From the NCBI GenBank assembly GCA_903860975.1, contig CAIOSI010000034.1, forward strand, positions 59,200 through 123,199: 64,000 nt of DNA. The letters run 5' to 3'. This DNA comes from an uncultured Alphaproteobacteria bacterium. Its GTDB lineage: Bacteria > Pseudomonadota > Alphaproteobacteria > Caulobacterales > Caulobacteraceae. The notes under the pieces are model-generated. The model was not told where the DNA came from and did no database searches. It saw only the letters and a program-made list of their open reading frames with translations. Shown one piece after another: positions 8,290 to 18,092 of this stretch (its first letter is position 1; the number at the start of each line of letters is the position of its first letter). The translations under genes were made by a program, and so were the position numbers.

Positions 8290-10097
8290 GAGCTTTGATC
8301 TATAAACTGACCAGGTCCCGGCATTGGGGCAGACCTGCGAGGGGTGCCTGGATGAATGGCCACTTCGGCCGACAGCGCCTGAGCCAGGGCTGTACCTTGG
8401 CTGCGAAGGCGCTCGACGGCTCCCGTTCGCTCGGCCCAGATGGTGACGGCAGAGCTCTCTTGGCCTATCCGAAGGTGAACATGCACCGGCCCTAGCGGTT
8501 CGACGTCTATTGAGAAACGTGTTCGCCAGGCCTGAGCAGAGCCCGGTTCGCCCGTCGCAGCTTCCGCGTCGTGATCGATCACGAACTGAGCCATCGTCGC
8601 GCCCTGCGGTGTTAGGAGGGGGAGCTCGAAAATCCATGCTGGACCGCTCGTCTGGTCAGGCAGGGACGCGAGCTGGTGCAAGGTCAGGCGGGCAAGCGCC
8701 TGACCGGTTTCTCCCGCCAGATGTTGCGCGACAGTGGCCTCGTCTCCAGCCGGTAAGACGGCGGGTCCAGCCGCCTGGGCGATCGTAGCGTTCTGTCGGA
8801 GTGGCGGCGGTGCCGTAGAGCGTGAGGGCGCCATGGGTCGTCCCGTCGGCACAGCGGCGGCAGCCCCCTGAAGGATCAACAGAGCTGCGCTCATATCTGC
8901 CGTCGGCTCCTGGGGGCGAGGCACCAGCTGGGTTGGTCCCGCCTGCGGTGACACCGCCGCCTGCGGGATAGTGGCCTCCTCCACAGCATACTGAACGCTG
9001 CCCGTGGGCGTCGTCGGCAGCGCTGAGGCCTGGACAATTGCGGCCTTCGCCGGTGCCAAGGGCGTTAGCGATACGCTTGAGACGGCATCTGGGATGATCC
9101 CGGTTACTTCGATGGCGGGAACGGTTGGGACGGCCGAAATGACCGAACTTGCAGGCACCGCTGGCGTGGCAGGGTTGGCGGAGACCCCAGGCGTGCCTTG
9201 AGGCGGCGGCACACCTGATGTTGGTGAAGCGAGGCTTTCAGCCAAATTCGTGGATCCAACCTGGGCATGTAGGGCCTGGGCTTGGGGGATCGTCGTTTCA
9301 GGGACGGACGTGGCTGGGGCGACGTCGCGTTCCGCAACTGAGCCAGCAGGCGCGACCGCCTCGCCGGGGGTTCGAGCGGCCGGCGCAGATTCGAGGAGAG
9401 CCGGCGCAGCTTGAGCCTGAGGGGGCGTCGGACCCGCTTGCGGCAACGATAGGGTCGCAGCGTCAGGCGGGGCGGCGAGCATCGTCGAGACGGCGGGTGC
9501 GGTAGAGCCGCCGATATTGCTCGGCGTGTTTGTAGGGATTTGTGCTCTGGTAGGTGCCGGGACGCTCTGGCGTGGTGAAGGCAGGCTCGGCGCGGGCTCT
9601 GGCTCGACGGATCCAGGATCTGGCGTGACCGCCGCCAAAGCGTTCTGGAGCACCAGCAGTGCCGCCTTGAGATCCGGCGTCGTCCCGCCGAAAGGTGTCG
9701 GGCCGGCGAGATGGGCTTCCAGGAATAATCCCGACTGGGCGACGGCGCCCTTGATGGTTTGTGTTGTGACGGGCTCATCCGTAGGGGTTTGCAGCGCCAG
9801 CACCTCAGCGATGGCGGCCTTGACCTCCTTAGGAAGGGTCAAGATGCTGAAGGCCTGTGCCAGGTCTGCCAGTAGAGGCGCAAGACTGCCCTGACGCGCC
9901 GCAGCTTCGGCTCGCGCGAGGTTGACGGCAAGCTCGTTGGGGTTTGGCACCGCCGCCGACTGTGAAGGGGGTGGGCCTGGTGCAACTGCGCTTTCAACGG
10001 GCGTGGCGGTGGTCATCGTGGGCGCAGCATCGCCAGGCGCCGCGACCGCTCGCGACGGCGACCCCGCGTTCACCGGTGCAATCGGAGAGACGCTCAT
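8286..10097 (-). CDS. FliK-like flagellar hook-length control protein
   Basis: This 603-residue protein has a long, low-complexity N-terminal part rich in Ala, Pro, Thr and Val (about residues 1-450). A compact C-terminal domain follows, of the Flg_hook type (IFELPLLTPQG, then RFSIDVEPLGPVHVHLRIGQESSAVTIWAERTG), characteristic of FliK rulers that switch FlhB specificity from hook to filament. It is the upstream member of a two-gene unit with the FlhB-domain protein, its functional partner in other flagella. No other flagellar genes are nearby except a flagellin at the far end. It could be a second, divergent FliK. Confidence 0.8.
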   Translation of the reverse strand: MSVSPIAPVNAGSPSRAVAAPGDAAPTMTTATPVESAVAPGPPPSQSAAVPNPNELAVNLARAEAAARQGSLAPLLADLAQAFSILTLPKEVKAAIAEVLALQTPTDEPVTTQTIKGAVAQSGLFLEAHLAGPTPFGGTTPDLKAALLVLQNALAAVTPDPGSVEPEPAPSLPSPRQSVPAPTRAQIPTNTPSNIGGSTAPAVSTMLAAPPDAATLSLPQAGPTPPQAQAAPALLESAPAARTPGEAVAPAGSVAERDVAPATSVPETTIPQAQALHAQVGSTNLAESLASPTSGVPPPQGTPGVSANPATPAVPASSVISAVPTVPAIEVTGIIPDAVSSVSLTPLAPAKAAIVQASALPTTPTGSVQYAVEEATIPQAAVSPQAGPTQLVPRPQEPTADMSAALLILQGAAAAVPTGRPMAPSRSTAPPPLRQNATIAQAAGPAVLPAGDEATVAQHLAGETGQALARLTLHQLASLPDQTSGPAWIFELPLLTPQGATMAQFVIDHDAEAATGEPGSAQAWRTRFSIDVEPLGPVHVHLRIGQESSAVTIWAERTGAVERLRSQGTALAQALSAEVAIHPGTPRRSAPMPGPGQFIDQSS

Positions 10098-10301
10098 GTG
10101 GGCAGCTTACCACTCTGGCGCTGCGCCGACCATCAGCAGAACTCGGCACGCCATCGGTCAAGCTCCAACCGGGTGCCTAACCCACGGTGCAAGGTTTCGG
10201 TCACCGCCCTGCGGCTCGCTCGGATTTCAAGCCCGGCGACGGGGCATTGGCCCGCGTGGGCGAAATTCGGCCGCCCGCTACCGTTGAGATGGGCCAGCAC
10301 C

Positions 10302-11291
10302 CTAGATTTCACCTCGTAGGACCTGGGCGAACAGCTCGGGGTCGACATTGCCACCGGAAAGGATGACGCCCACGGTCTTGCCCTGCGAGGCGACCTTATC
10401 AGAAAGCAGGGCGGCAAGGCCTGCGATGCCACCGGGTTCGACCACCAACTTCAGGGTGGCGAAGGCATAGCGCATAGCCTCGGTGACCTCGGCGTTGCTC
10501 ACCTCGACGGCACCGGCCAGATTCTTCTGCAGAATTGGGAAGTTGAGCACGCCGGGTGCCGGGCTTTCCAGCGCATCGCACAGCGACCGGGTACTTGGGT
10601 GGAGGGTCACGCGCTCGCCAGCCTTCAGAGACAGCGCCAGGTCATCGAAGCCTGCGGGCTCGACGGCCCACAGCTGGGTTTTCGGCGACAGCGTCCTGAC
10701 AGCTTCTGAGACGCCGGCCATCAGGCCGCCGCCGCTGGCAGGCGCCAGGAGGAGATCGAACTGGGCGCCAATAGCCTCTGCCTGGCGAACCATCTCCAGG
10801 CCAACAGTGCCTTGCCCAGCGATGATATCCGGGTCGTCGAATGCCGGAACGACGACGGCCCCGCGGCTTTCGGCAATCTCTGCGGCGATGGCCTCGCGGC
10901 TCTCCTTGAGGCGGTCGTAAAGCTTGATCTCCGCGCCGTAGCCCCGGGTGTTTGCGACCTTCATGGCCGGGGCGTCAGCGGGCATTACGATCAGTGCGGG
11001 CATGCCAAGTAGCTTCGCCGCCAGCGCTACGCCCTGCGCATGATTGCCGGAGGAGAAGGCCACAACCCCGCGTTTGCGCTCTTCCGCGCTGAGTTGGACC
11101 AAGCGGTTGAATGCGCCACGGAACTTGAAGGCCCCGACCCGCTGCAGGGTCTCTAGCTTCATCAGGACGCGCGCGCCCAGGCGCTCGTTGAGGGCCGGGC
11201 TCTCGATGAGCGGGGTTTCGACCGCATGGCCCCAGATCCGCTGGGCTGCCGCTTCGATATTGGCAAACGTCACACTTGCGGAGGAACTCAT
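10302..11291 (-). CDS. Threonine/serine dehydratase (PLP fold type II)
   Basis: The 329-residue protein has the PLP lysine in [12 protein letters not shown] near residue 53, the substrate loop [14 protein letters not shown], and the glycine-rich phosphate cup around ASGGGLMAG. It deaminates threonine to 2-oxobutanoate and/or serine to pyruvate. It lacks the C-terminal ACT-like regulatory domain of biosynthetic IlvA, so it is the short, catabolic/serine-racemase-like form and probably not isoleucine-feedback controlled. Its ATG overlaps the stop of the upstream VOC gene (ATGA), making a two-gene operon. Confidence 0.88.
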   Translation of the reverse strand: MSSSASVTFANIEAAAQRIWGHAVETPLIESPALNERLGARVLMKLETLQRVGAFKFRGAFNRLVQLSAEERKRGVVAFSSGNHAQGVALAAKLLGMPALIVMPADAPAMKVANTRGYGAEIKLYDRLKESREAIAAEIAESRGAVVVPAFDDPDIIAGQGTVGLEMVRQAEAIGAQFDLLLAPASGGGLMAGVSEAVRTLSPKTQLWAVEPAGFDDLALSLKAGERVTLHPSTRSLCDALESPAPGVLNFPILQKNLAGAVEVSNAEVTEAMRYAFATLKLVVEPGGIAGLAALLSDKVASQGKTVGVILSGGNVDPELFAQVLRGEI

Positions 11292-11707
11292 TTCGCAAAA
11301 ACCATCGCGTCGTCCGCAAAGGCCTTGAATTCAAGGGCATTGCCGGACGGGTCGAGGAAAAACATGGTCGATTGTTCTCCGGCCTCGTCCTTGAAGCGGG
11401 TGTGAGGTTCAATCACAAATTGGGTTCCGGCTGCCTTTAGACGTTCAGCCAGCGCATTCCAGTCGCCGGGGGGCAGGATCGCACCGAAATGGCGAACCGG
11501 CACCTGATGGCCGTCAACGGCGCTGGTCGATTTGTGGCCGATCTCGTCAGGAGCCAAGTGGGCGACGATCTGGTGGCCATAGAAATCGAAATCGACCCAT
11601 TCATCGCTTGATCGGCCCTCGGGGCAGCTGAGAAGCTTGCCATAGAAGGCGCGGGCCTCGGTGAGGTCACGCACGGGGAAAGCGAGGTGGAAGCGGGGAA
11701 TATCCAT
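11288..11707 (-). CDS. VOC (glyoxalase/bleomycin-resistance fold) family protein
   Basis: This single-domain 139-residue protein shows the paired beta-alpha-beta-beta-beta modules of the vicinal oxygen chelate fold: [21 protein letters not shown] at the start of module one, and [15 protein letters not shown] ending module two with the conserved glutamate metal ligand. A histidine near residue 7 and H45/H50 could supply the other ligands. VOC proteins cover lyases, dioxygenases and resistance proteins, so no reaction is assigned. It is the first gene of the operon with the dehydratase. Confidence 0.85.
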   Translation of the reverse strand: MDIPRFHLAFPVRDLTEARAFYGKLLSCPEGRSSDEWVDFDFYGHQIVAHLAPDEIGHKSTSAVDGHQVPVRHFGAILPPGDWNALAERLKAAGTQFVIEPHTRFKDEAGEQSTMFFLDPSGNALEFKAFADDAMVFAK

Positions 11708-11894
11708 GCCAGCCTGATAGCGCGCCCAATGTCGTCAGGCGAGGGGTTGAGGCGCAAGCCACACTAGTCTACACACCCGCCGCGCGCCGCTGCCCGTTTA
11801 AGAGGGACGCACGCCTCAGTTTGATCCCAGCCAGTCGCCGAGCACCTGTCGAAGGGCGGCTGGTCTTCTCCTGGCAGGTGGAAGGATCGTATCC

Positions 11895-13181
11895 ATGGCC
11901 AATGTCACCGTGATCGGCGCCCAGTGGGGCGACGAAGGCAAGGGGAAGCTCGTCGATTGGCTTTCAAACCGTGCCGATGTGGTCGTGCGTTTTCAAGGCG
12001 GGCACAACGCGGGTCATACGCTGGTGGTCGGTGATCAGGTCTATAAGCTCTCCTTGCTCCCGTCCGGCGTCGTTCAAGGCAAGCTTTCGGTGATTGGAAA
12101 TGGGGTCGTGGTCGACCCTTGGCACCTGCTGGCCGAGATCGAAAAGCTGGGAAGACAGGGCGTACCGATTGGGCCGGACTTGCTCGTGTTGGCCGACAAC
12201 GCTTGTCTCATTTTGCCGCTGCATCGCGATCTCGACCAGGCCCGCGAAGCGGCGGCCACTCAGAAGATCGGCACAACGGGCCGTGGCATAGGTCCGGCTT
12301 ACGAGGACAAGGTTGGCCGCCGCGCCATCCGCGTCGCAGACCTTGCCGACCGCGCGGCCCTCGAGGCTAAGATTGACCGGCTGATGGCGCACCACGGACC
12401 GCTACGCCGAGGCCTTGGCCTTCCTGACATCGATGGGGCGGCGCTTTTGTTAGAGCTGGAGGCGGTCGCCCCGAAGGTTCTGCCGTTCGCAAAACCCGCT
12501 TGGTTGCTGCTCGACGAACTCGTCAAAGCCGGCAAGCGGGTACTGTTTGAGGGTGCCCAAGGGGCGCTGCTTGATGTCGACCACGGCACCTATCCTTACG
12601 TGACCTCGTCCAACACGGTAGCTGGGCAGGCGGCAGCCGGATCTGGCTTGGGACCCAAGGGGGCCGGATATGTCCTCGGGATCGTCAAGGCCTATACGAC
12701 GCGGGTCGGCGAAGGCCCATTTCCCACCGAACTCGACGACGCGGTCGGTCAACATCTGGGCGCAGTCGGCAAGGAAGTGGGGACCGTCACCGGTCGCAAT
12801 CGCCGCTGCGGCTGGTTCGACGCTGTCTTGGTCCGGCAATCCGTCGCCCTGAACGGTATCAGCGGGATCGCGTTGACCAAGCTCGATGTGCTGGATGGCC
12901 TGCCGACTTTGAAGATCTGCACTGGCTATCGGTCCGGCGAACAGCACTTCAGCTATCTCCCCGCTGGGCTTAAGGCGCAGGGCTCGCTTATGCCTGTCTA
13001 CGAAGAAATGGAGGGTTGGAGCCAGACGACCCAGGGTGCGCGCTCGTGGCGCGATCTCCCAGCCAACGCCATCAAATATGTGCGCCGGATCGAGGAATTG
13101 ATCGGCGCACCGGTGGCGCTGCTGGGCACGAGCCCCCAGCGTGAGGACATGATCCTGGTCCGAGACCCATTCCAAGACTAG
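11895..13181 (+). CDS. purA: Adenylosuccinate synthetase
   Basis: The 428-residue enzyme converts IMP, aspartate and GTP to adenylosuccinate, the first committed step to AMP. The N-terminal GTP-binding glycine loop [11 protein letters not shown] (residues 8-18) contains the catalytic aspartate. A catalytic histidine lies in [11 protein letters not shown] contacts in [13 protein letters not shown], and a near-C-terminal base-recognition stretch is present. Length is standard for bacterial PurA. It is monocistronic in this window, with a 187-base upstream gap in which I see no riboswitch. Confidence 0.98.
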   Translation: MANVTVIGAQWGDEGKGKLVDWLSNRADVVVRFQGGHNAGHTLVVGDQVYKLSLLPSGVVQGKLSVIGNGVVVDPWHLLAEIEKLGRQGVPIGPDLLVLADNACLILPLHRDLDQAREAAATQKIGTTGRGIGPAYEDKVGRRAIRVADLADRAALEAKIDRLMAHHGPLRRGLGLPDIDGAALLLELEAVAPKVLPFAKPAWLLLDELVKAGKRVLFEGAQGALLDVDHGTYPYVTSSNTVAGQAAAGSGLGPKGAGYVLGIVKAYTTRVGEGPFPTELDDAVGQHLGAVGKEVGTVTGRNRRCGWFDAVLVRQSVALNGISGIALTKLDVLDGLPTLKICTGYRSGEQHFSYLPAGLKAQGSLMPVYEEMEGWSQTTQGARSWRDLPANAIKYVRRIEELIGAPVALLGTSPQREDMILVRDPFQD

Positions 13182-13278
13182 CGTCTGGGTCACTAAGGCC
13201 CTGCGAAATCAGGATTATCGTCAAAGCCTTCTTTACGGATTTCGGGTTACCTATCGTGGGTATCCGGAGATTTCGCCC

Positions 13279-14088
13279 GTGTTCGACGAAGATGCCAAGA
13301 TCATCCAACGCATGGCTCCCATGCTGCAAAGAGTTCTGGTCGTTGATCCAAAGGCCTCTGGCGCGCGATTGATCAGTGATCTCATGCGTGACATCGCCCG
13401 CGCGCAGATCTGGGTCGCAGAGACCAATGAGACGGGCATGCGTCTGGCCAAAAGCTTTGATCCCCAGGTCATATTTGCGGAAATGGGGCCCGCGCCGATC
13501 GACGGAATCGCATTTACGCGCGCTCTGCGCACCAGCCACATTTCCGCCCGTTACGTCCCCGTGATTATGATCACCAGCCAGGCGACGGCGGGCGGCATCC
13601 TGGCGGCGCGCGACGCCGGCGTACATGAGTTCTTACGCAAACCCTTCACGGTGAAGGATCTGCTCCGGCGGCTGGAGGCGGTGACGCTGCGCCCGCGCGA
13701 CTGGGTGGAGGCTGTGGAATATATCGGGCCTGACCGCCGCCGGTTCAACTCCGGCGACTATAAAGGCTCGCTTAAAAGGCGCACTGATGTTCGCGAAGAT
13801 GAGGATCTTGAGCGTATGATTCAGGCCTTGAAAATCCTGCGCTCAGCGATCGACGCAGCGGCCAGTCATCCCATGCAAGCGATGCGATCAATGCAGACGC
13901 AGGTCATCGATCTGCGCACGTGCGCCACGAACCTCGCTGACCTGAAGCTGACCACAGCGGTCATCGATTTTGGTCGCTTCCTCCAAGAGATCGAACACGA
14001 CGGCGCACCCTATGATGCGGCCCAGCTAGAGCTGAAGGCGGCACCCTTGCTGGCCTATATGCCGAAGGATCAGGCGGCCGCAGCCTAA
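13279..14088 (+). CDS. Receiver-domain protein with Glu at the phosphoacceptor position
   Basis: From a GTG at 13279 (GGAG about ten bases before) the product is 269 residues. Residues 13-135 form a response regulator receiver fold: VLVVDP, then VIFAEMG, PVIMIT and FLRKPF with the conserved lysine K121. The phosphoacceptor aspartate is replaced by glutamate (E68), and only one of the two Mg-binding acidic residues remains. A basic GPDRRR linker follows, then an alpha-helical C-terminal region with no DNA-binding or enzymatic domain that I recognise. It may signal without phosphorylation. ATG codons at 13312 and 13321 are alternative starts. It converges on rpoH, overlapping by 4 bases. Confidence 0.8.
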   Translation: MFDEDAKIIQRMAPMLQRVLVVDPKASGARLISDLMRDIARAQIWVAETNETGMRLAKSFDPQVIFAEMGPAPIDGIAFTRALRTSHISARYVPVIMITSQATAGGILAARDAGVHEFLRKPFTVKDLLRRLEAVTLRPRDWVEAVEYIGPDRRRFNSGDYKGSLKRRTDVREDEDLERMIQALKILRSAIDAAASHPMQAMRSMQTQVIDLRTCATNLADLKLTTAVIDFGRFLQEIEHDGAPYDAAQLELKAAPLLAYMPKDQAAAA

Positions 14089-14972
14089 GCGTCCACCAAG
14101 TTCCGGTCGAGGGCCGCAGCCTTCATCGACTTCTGAAGCTTCTCGAAGGCTCGGACCTCGATTTGACGAACCCGTTCGCGGCTGACGCCATATTGCGACG
14201 CCAAGTCTTCCAAGGTCGTGGGGTCGTCCTTCAGTCGCCGCTCGGTCAGGATGTGGCGTTCGCGCTCAGAGAGTTCAGTCATAGCCTCTCCCAGGAGGCT
14301 CATGCGGATCGACTTCTCCTGGCTGTCCGCAACCACCGTCTCCTGGCTGGGCGTCTTGTCGTCAACCAACCAGTCCTGCCACTCGCTCTCGCTGTCGGCC
14401 CGCATGGGGGAGTTCAGCGAAGCGTCGCCGCCGGACAGACGGCGGTTCATCGATATGACTTCCTCGTTGAGCACGCCGAGCTTGGTGGCGATGGTCGACA
14501 CTTGGTCGGGATGCAGGTCGCCCTCCTGTAGAGCCGAAATCTCGCTCTTTGCCTTCCGCAGGTTGAAGAACAGCTTCTTCTGGGCCGCGGTGGTACCCAT
14601 CTTCACCAGGGACCAGGAGCGGAGGATGTATTCCTGGATCGAGGCGCGGATCCACCACATCGCATAGGTCGCGAGGCGAAAGCCCTTGTCTGGGTCGAAC
14701 TTCTTGACGGCCTGCATCAGGCCAACGTTGCCTTCGGAGATAACTTCGCCGATCGGCAGGCCATATCCGCGGTAACCCATTGCAATCTTGGCAACGAGGC
14801 GCAGGTGGCTGGTGACCAGACGGTGGGCGGCCTCAGGGTCTTCGTGCTCCTGCCAACGCTTGGCGAGCATGAATTCCTCATCCTTCGCCAACATCGGGAA
14901 TTTGCGAATCTCCGACAGATATCGGCTCAGGCCGCCATCGGGCGACATAACTGAAAGGGCGCTAGCGGCCAT
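14085..14972 (-). CDS. rpoH: RNA polymerase sigma factor RpoH (sigma-32)
   Basis: This 295-residue heat-shock sigma factor has the full region 1.2-4.2 layout. It carries the RpoH box QKKLFFNLR, region 2 (GNVGLMQAVKKFDPDKGFRLATYAMWWIRASIQEYI, shown here in parts: FDPDKGFR, YAMWWIR) and a region 4 helix-turn-helix (LEDLASQYGVSRERVRQIE). It directs transcription of chaperone and protease genes. The SD sequence GAGGGG lies about eight bases before the ATG. A heat-shock-type promoter candidate lies about 160 bases upstream, so autoregulation is plausible. Confidence 0.97.
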   Translation of the reverse strand: MAASALSVMSPDGGLSRYLSEIRKFPMLAKDEEFMLAKRWQEHEDPEAAHRLVTSHLRLVAKIAMGYRGYGLPIGEVISEGNVGLMQAVKKFDPDKGFRLATYAMWWIRASIQEYILRSWSLVKMGTTAAQKKLFFNLRKAKSEISALQEGDLHPDQVSTIATKLGVLNEEVISMNRRLSGGDASLNSPMRADSESEWQDWLVDDKTPSQETVVADSQEKSIRMSLLGEAMTELSERERHILTERRLKDDPTTLEDLASQYGVSRERVRQIEVRAFEKLQKSMKAAALDRNLVDA

Positions 14973-15131
14973 GGTTCTTACCCCTCAATTTCCGGACGTC
15001 TGGGCCGGCGCGCCATCGGCGCGCGCTTGGTCCATCCGCCCCCCTGTAACTCGTAGATATGTACGAGGTTGCAGTGGCGGAAGACCCTTTGATGCGGCCT
15101 TTCAATGTCCCACTTATTGAGTAGGACTTTC

Positions 15132-15158
15132 TAGTCGGGGAAGTTGGCGCCTTCAAGG
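15132..15158 (-). promoter_or_regulatory. Candidate sigma-32-type promoter of rpoH
   Basis: On the minus strand, CCTTGAA (15158-15152) is followed 12 bases later by CCCGACTA (15139-15132). This resembles the heat-shock consensus CTTGAA / CCCCATNTA with the correct spacing. It would start transcription about 155 bases upstream of rpoH. The leader downstream contains a CTCGTA-N6-TACGAG inverted repeat (15050-15067) and a GCGCGCC-N3-GGCGCGC hairpin (15008-15024). Autoregulated rpoH promoters are known in Caulobacter; this one is assigned by eye only. Confidence 0.35.
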
Positions 15159-15212
15159 CGAAGGTTTCTCACAAAGTCTGCAGCAAACCTGGAGGGATGG
15201 GCCTTCACAGTC

Positions 15213-17942
15213 TTAAGAAAATAGCTTCCGGAATTCGATGCGCCAGGTGCGGCCAAGCGCGTCGATATAGGCCGGCTGGAAGGAAAGCGGCGTGGCGCCA
15301 CGAGCGTCATGCACCGACAGCCGCTGATCGAAGATGTTCGAGACCGAGAAGGTAATCCGCGAACCTTTCAGCCAGGGCTCTCGCTCGATCAGCGTCTTGC
15401 GCCGGGTCAGGTCGGCGAAAAGGCGCGCGTTGACTTTGGCGAGGCTGGAGAAATCGAGGTCGCCGGTGCCGGCTCCGAGGGTTCCCCGCTTTACCGTCGT
15501 GCCGCTCTTCCAGTCCATGTTGAGCTCGCCGCCGAAGCCACGCTCGGCGATGTTGATCTGGGCGTGGATCTCCTGGCGCGGTTGACCACCCAAGCCGCCG
15601 AGTGCGCTGCCGCTCAGGAAATCCAGCACCGGACCCCCTGGACGAACGAGGAAGTTGTCGACGAAGTAGATGGTCTCAAAGACCGAGATCCGCAGGCGGC
15701 CATCCTGGGCGCTGCCGCGGCCGCCGGCGCCGCCACGTACCGCCCCCCTGCCATAGCCGCCACCTGCCGGACCGCCACCGCCTGAACCGCGAGCCGAAAA
15801 GCCTGCGCCTGCGCCGAATGCGCCGAGCTGAGGTCCATCTGCCGTAGCCTCAGGGCCCTGCGTGGCTTGTGGCGAAGTGGCGTAAGGCCCCGGACCAGGA
15901 CCTCCAGACACAGGGGCGGGCAGGCCTTCTGCGGTGGCTCCAGGAGATCCGCCGGCCCGCCGTCCCACCAAGGCCGCAGCCGCGCCAGGCGCAGCTCGGC
16001 GTAGCTCGGCGAGGGCTTGATTTCGAGGCGGCGGCGCGCTGACGGGACCGATCGGTCGAGAATAGTCGAAGCCCCATTTGAGCGAGGTCGCAGCTTGGCT
16101 GACGAAGTTGACCGGTCGATAGTCAACTTCTGTCAGATCACCTTGGGCGTTGCGGATGAAACGGTCGGGAAAGGCGGCCTGGATGGCTGCGCTAGCCGAC
16201 GGGAAGGTGGAGATGGGGTTCTTGTAATGGGCCTGGTTGTAGTCGACCCGAAAGATCAACTGTTGGTCGGCGAACGGCTGGTAGTTCATGCGGATCGACA
16301 TCCGATCACGCCCATCGGAGTTGAGGGTGCGAACGCCACCGGAGATCTGAGTGACGTCGACTGTCCGGTTCGTCGCATAATCGAAAATCCGGACACCGGG
16401 TGTCAGCAGTAAGGGCGCGCCAAGTTGCTGCTGCGTTGGCGCAGCCTGGTCGCGCAGGTGGGAGGCCAAAATACTGAGGCCCGCGATCGGAACCCAGTGC
16501 AGGCCATAGCCGAACGTCGTCAGCGTCCCGAAGTCCGACAATTGGTCGATGGCGACGTGAGTGTTGAGGTTGATGTCCCCCAGCAGGGGAAGGATTTTAG
16601 CCTTCTTGCTGGTCAGGGGGACGTCGATGCTGGCCTGTGCATTGACGGTGCTACGCGAAAACCGGGTCAACTGTTCGAACCCAGCCCGCTCGGAATCAGA
16701 CGAAAACGCGTTGTCTGTGACGCCCACTCGGAAACTGGTGCGCACCTGGCCGGCGGGTAAGGTCAAGATCGGCCCGGAGGCGATGAACTGCAGGTTGGCG
16801 GTATCAGATTGCGACCGGCTTGTGTCCGGGGTTCGCAGGGTGAGGAGATTTGAGGGCACGGGACCGGTCTGGGTGACTGTGGCCGTACCGGCGATGATCG
16901 CGGCCTGGAGGGCCGTAGCGTCAACCCCAAGGTCATTGCTGTTGCGGTTGTCAGCGTGGTCATAGTTGCCGGTCAAAGCCAGACGCCAGCTCTGGATATC
17001 GCGATTGAAGCTGACGCCCAGGTGACCGTTCCAAACGTCGGCTTTCTGGTTCAGCGCTCCGAGGGCAGGTGCGAGGCGGGCGATCTGGCTGAGACCACTT
17101 GGGGAAGGCGCGAGCAGGCTGACTGTGGGTAGACCGCGCAGCGTGTCACTTGTCGTGGCCTCGAAGGTGCCGTTCACGGTTGCTTTGATGTCGGCGAAGA
17201 TCGGCCGAGTGAAGACCGCGTTAGCGGAGACCATCTGGGTCTGCGACACCAGGGTTCGGAAATGCCGGTCATCGACGGGATTGCCCGCCAGATCCAGGAC
17301 CGGGTCAGTGGTCAGCGGCGTGACATTGCGGGCGGCTTCTGTCAGCGAAGCCTTGGGATTGTATTTGAGGTCGATGTTAAATCGACGTTCGCCCGCAATT
17401 CTCGTCTCGCCCACTTCGGCTTGTCCGCTGGCCGCCCCGCCCGCAGTACTCGCCCCGCCCTGCAGGTTCGCGAGTGCGGATCCGTAGTGGTCGCGCAGCA
17501 CGATGTTGACGACGCGCTGATTGGCCGAGAAGCCATACTTCAGCGCGGCCTCCTCCGGTAGAATGTCGACCCTCAGGATCGACTCGGTAGGGAGGTTTCG
17601 AATCTCGTTGAGGCCGGAAATGCGCCGGCCGTTGAGCAGGATGGCCGGACTTTCGCTGCCGCGGCCGGAATTGCTCCCGATCTCTGGCGCCAGTTCGGCG
17701 AGGAGCTCGGTAATGGTTGACACCCCGTAGGTCTGGACGTCCTCGGGTGCGAGTTGAAGGTCAGGTTTGATGTCGCCCACCGCCGCGCCAATTTCAGCCT
17801 TGGGCTCGGCGGTCACCACCAATTCGGAGACGGTGGGCGGCTTGGCCTTAGGCGTCTCGGCGCCCATGGCATGAGTGGCGATCAGCATTGCCGACGCCCA
17901 TACGCCGACCTGCAAAGACCATCGGGATTCGTTGAAGGTCAT
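15213..17942 (-). CDS. TonB-dependent receptor-like outer membrane beta-barrel protein
   Basis: I take the ATG at 17942, giving 909 residues with a signal peptide ending near THAMGA. A GTG at 17972 would add ten residues. A plug domain follows (ELLAELAPEIG, LLNGRRISGLNEI, LRVDILPEEAALKYG, VVNIVLR), then a large barrel ending in an aromatic-terminated strand (WRIEFRKLF). A Gly/Ala/Pro-rich low-complexity insert sits within the barrel at about residues 630-745 (15705-16050). No clear TonB box is visible. The ligand is unknown. It lies between rluD and rpoH on the same strand, with a 240-base gap before rpoH. Confidence 0.82.
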   Translation of the reverse strand: MTFNESRWSLQVGVWASAMLIATHAMGAETPKAKPPTVSELVVTAEPKAEIGAAVGDIKPDLQLAPEDVQTYGVSTITELLAELAPEIGSNSGRGSESPAILLNGRRISGLNEIRNLPTESILRVDILPEEAALKYGFSANQRVVNIVLRDHYGSALANLQGGASTAGGAASGQAEVGETRIAGERRFNIDLKYNPKASLTEAARNVTPLTTDPVLDLAGNPVDDRHFRTLVSQTQMVSANAVFTRPIFADIKATVNGTFEATTSDTLRGLPTVSLLAPSPSGLSQIARLAPALGALNQKADVWNGHLGVSFNRDIQSWRLALTGNYDHADNRNSNDLGVDATALQAAIIAGTATVTQTGPVPSNLLTLRTPDTSRSQSDTANLQFIASGPILTLPAGQVRTSFRVGVTDNAFSSDSERAGFEQLTRFSRSTVNAQASIDVPLTSKKAKILPLLGDINLNTHVAIDQLSDFGTLTTFGYGLHWVPIAGLSILASHLRDQAAPTQQQLGAPLLLTPGVRIFDYATNRTVDVTQISGGVRTLNSDGRDRMSIRMNYQPFADQQLIFRVDYNQAHYKNPISTFPSASAAIQAAFPDRFIRNAQGDLTEVDYRPVNFVSQAATSLKWGFDYSRPIGPVSAPPPRNQALAELRRAAPGAAAALVGRRAGGSPGATAEGLPAPVSGGPGPGPYATSPQATQGPEATADGPQLGAFGAGAGFSARGSGGGGPAGGGYGRGAVRGGAGGRGSAQDGRLRISVFETIYFVDNFLVRPGGPVLDFLSGSALGGLGGQPRQEIHAQINIAERGFGGELNMDWKSGTTVKRGTLGAGTGDLDFSSLAKVNARLFADLTRRKTLIEREPWLKGSRITFSVSNIFDQRLSVHDARGATPLSFQPAYIDALGRTWRIEFRKLFS

Positions 17943-18092
17943 GCTGGGTTCATACCTCGTCAGGCCGCTCACACGCGCGCTGATCTCCCGAAGAGCTCAG
18001 CTTCCAGAAATCGCCGTCAGGCGCGTTCAGATGAGGGCACCATTGCTGCGAGGCGATTACCTCACTGTGACGCGTCCTGCGCCGCTGAAATA

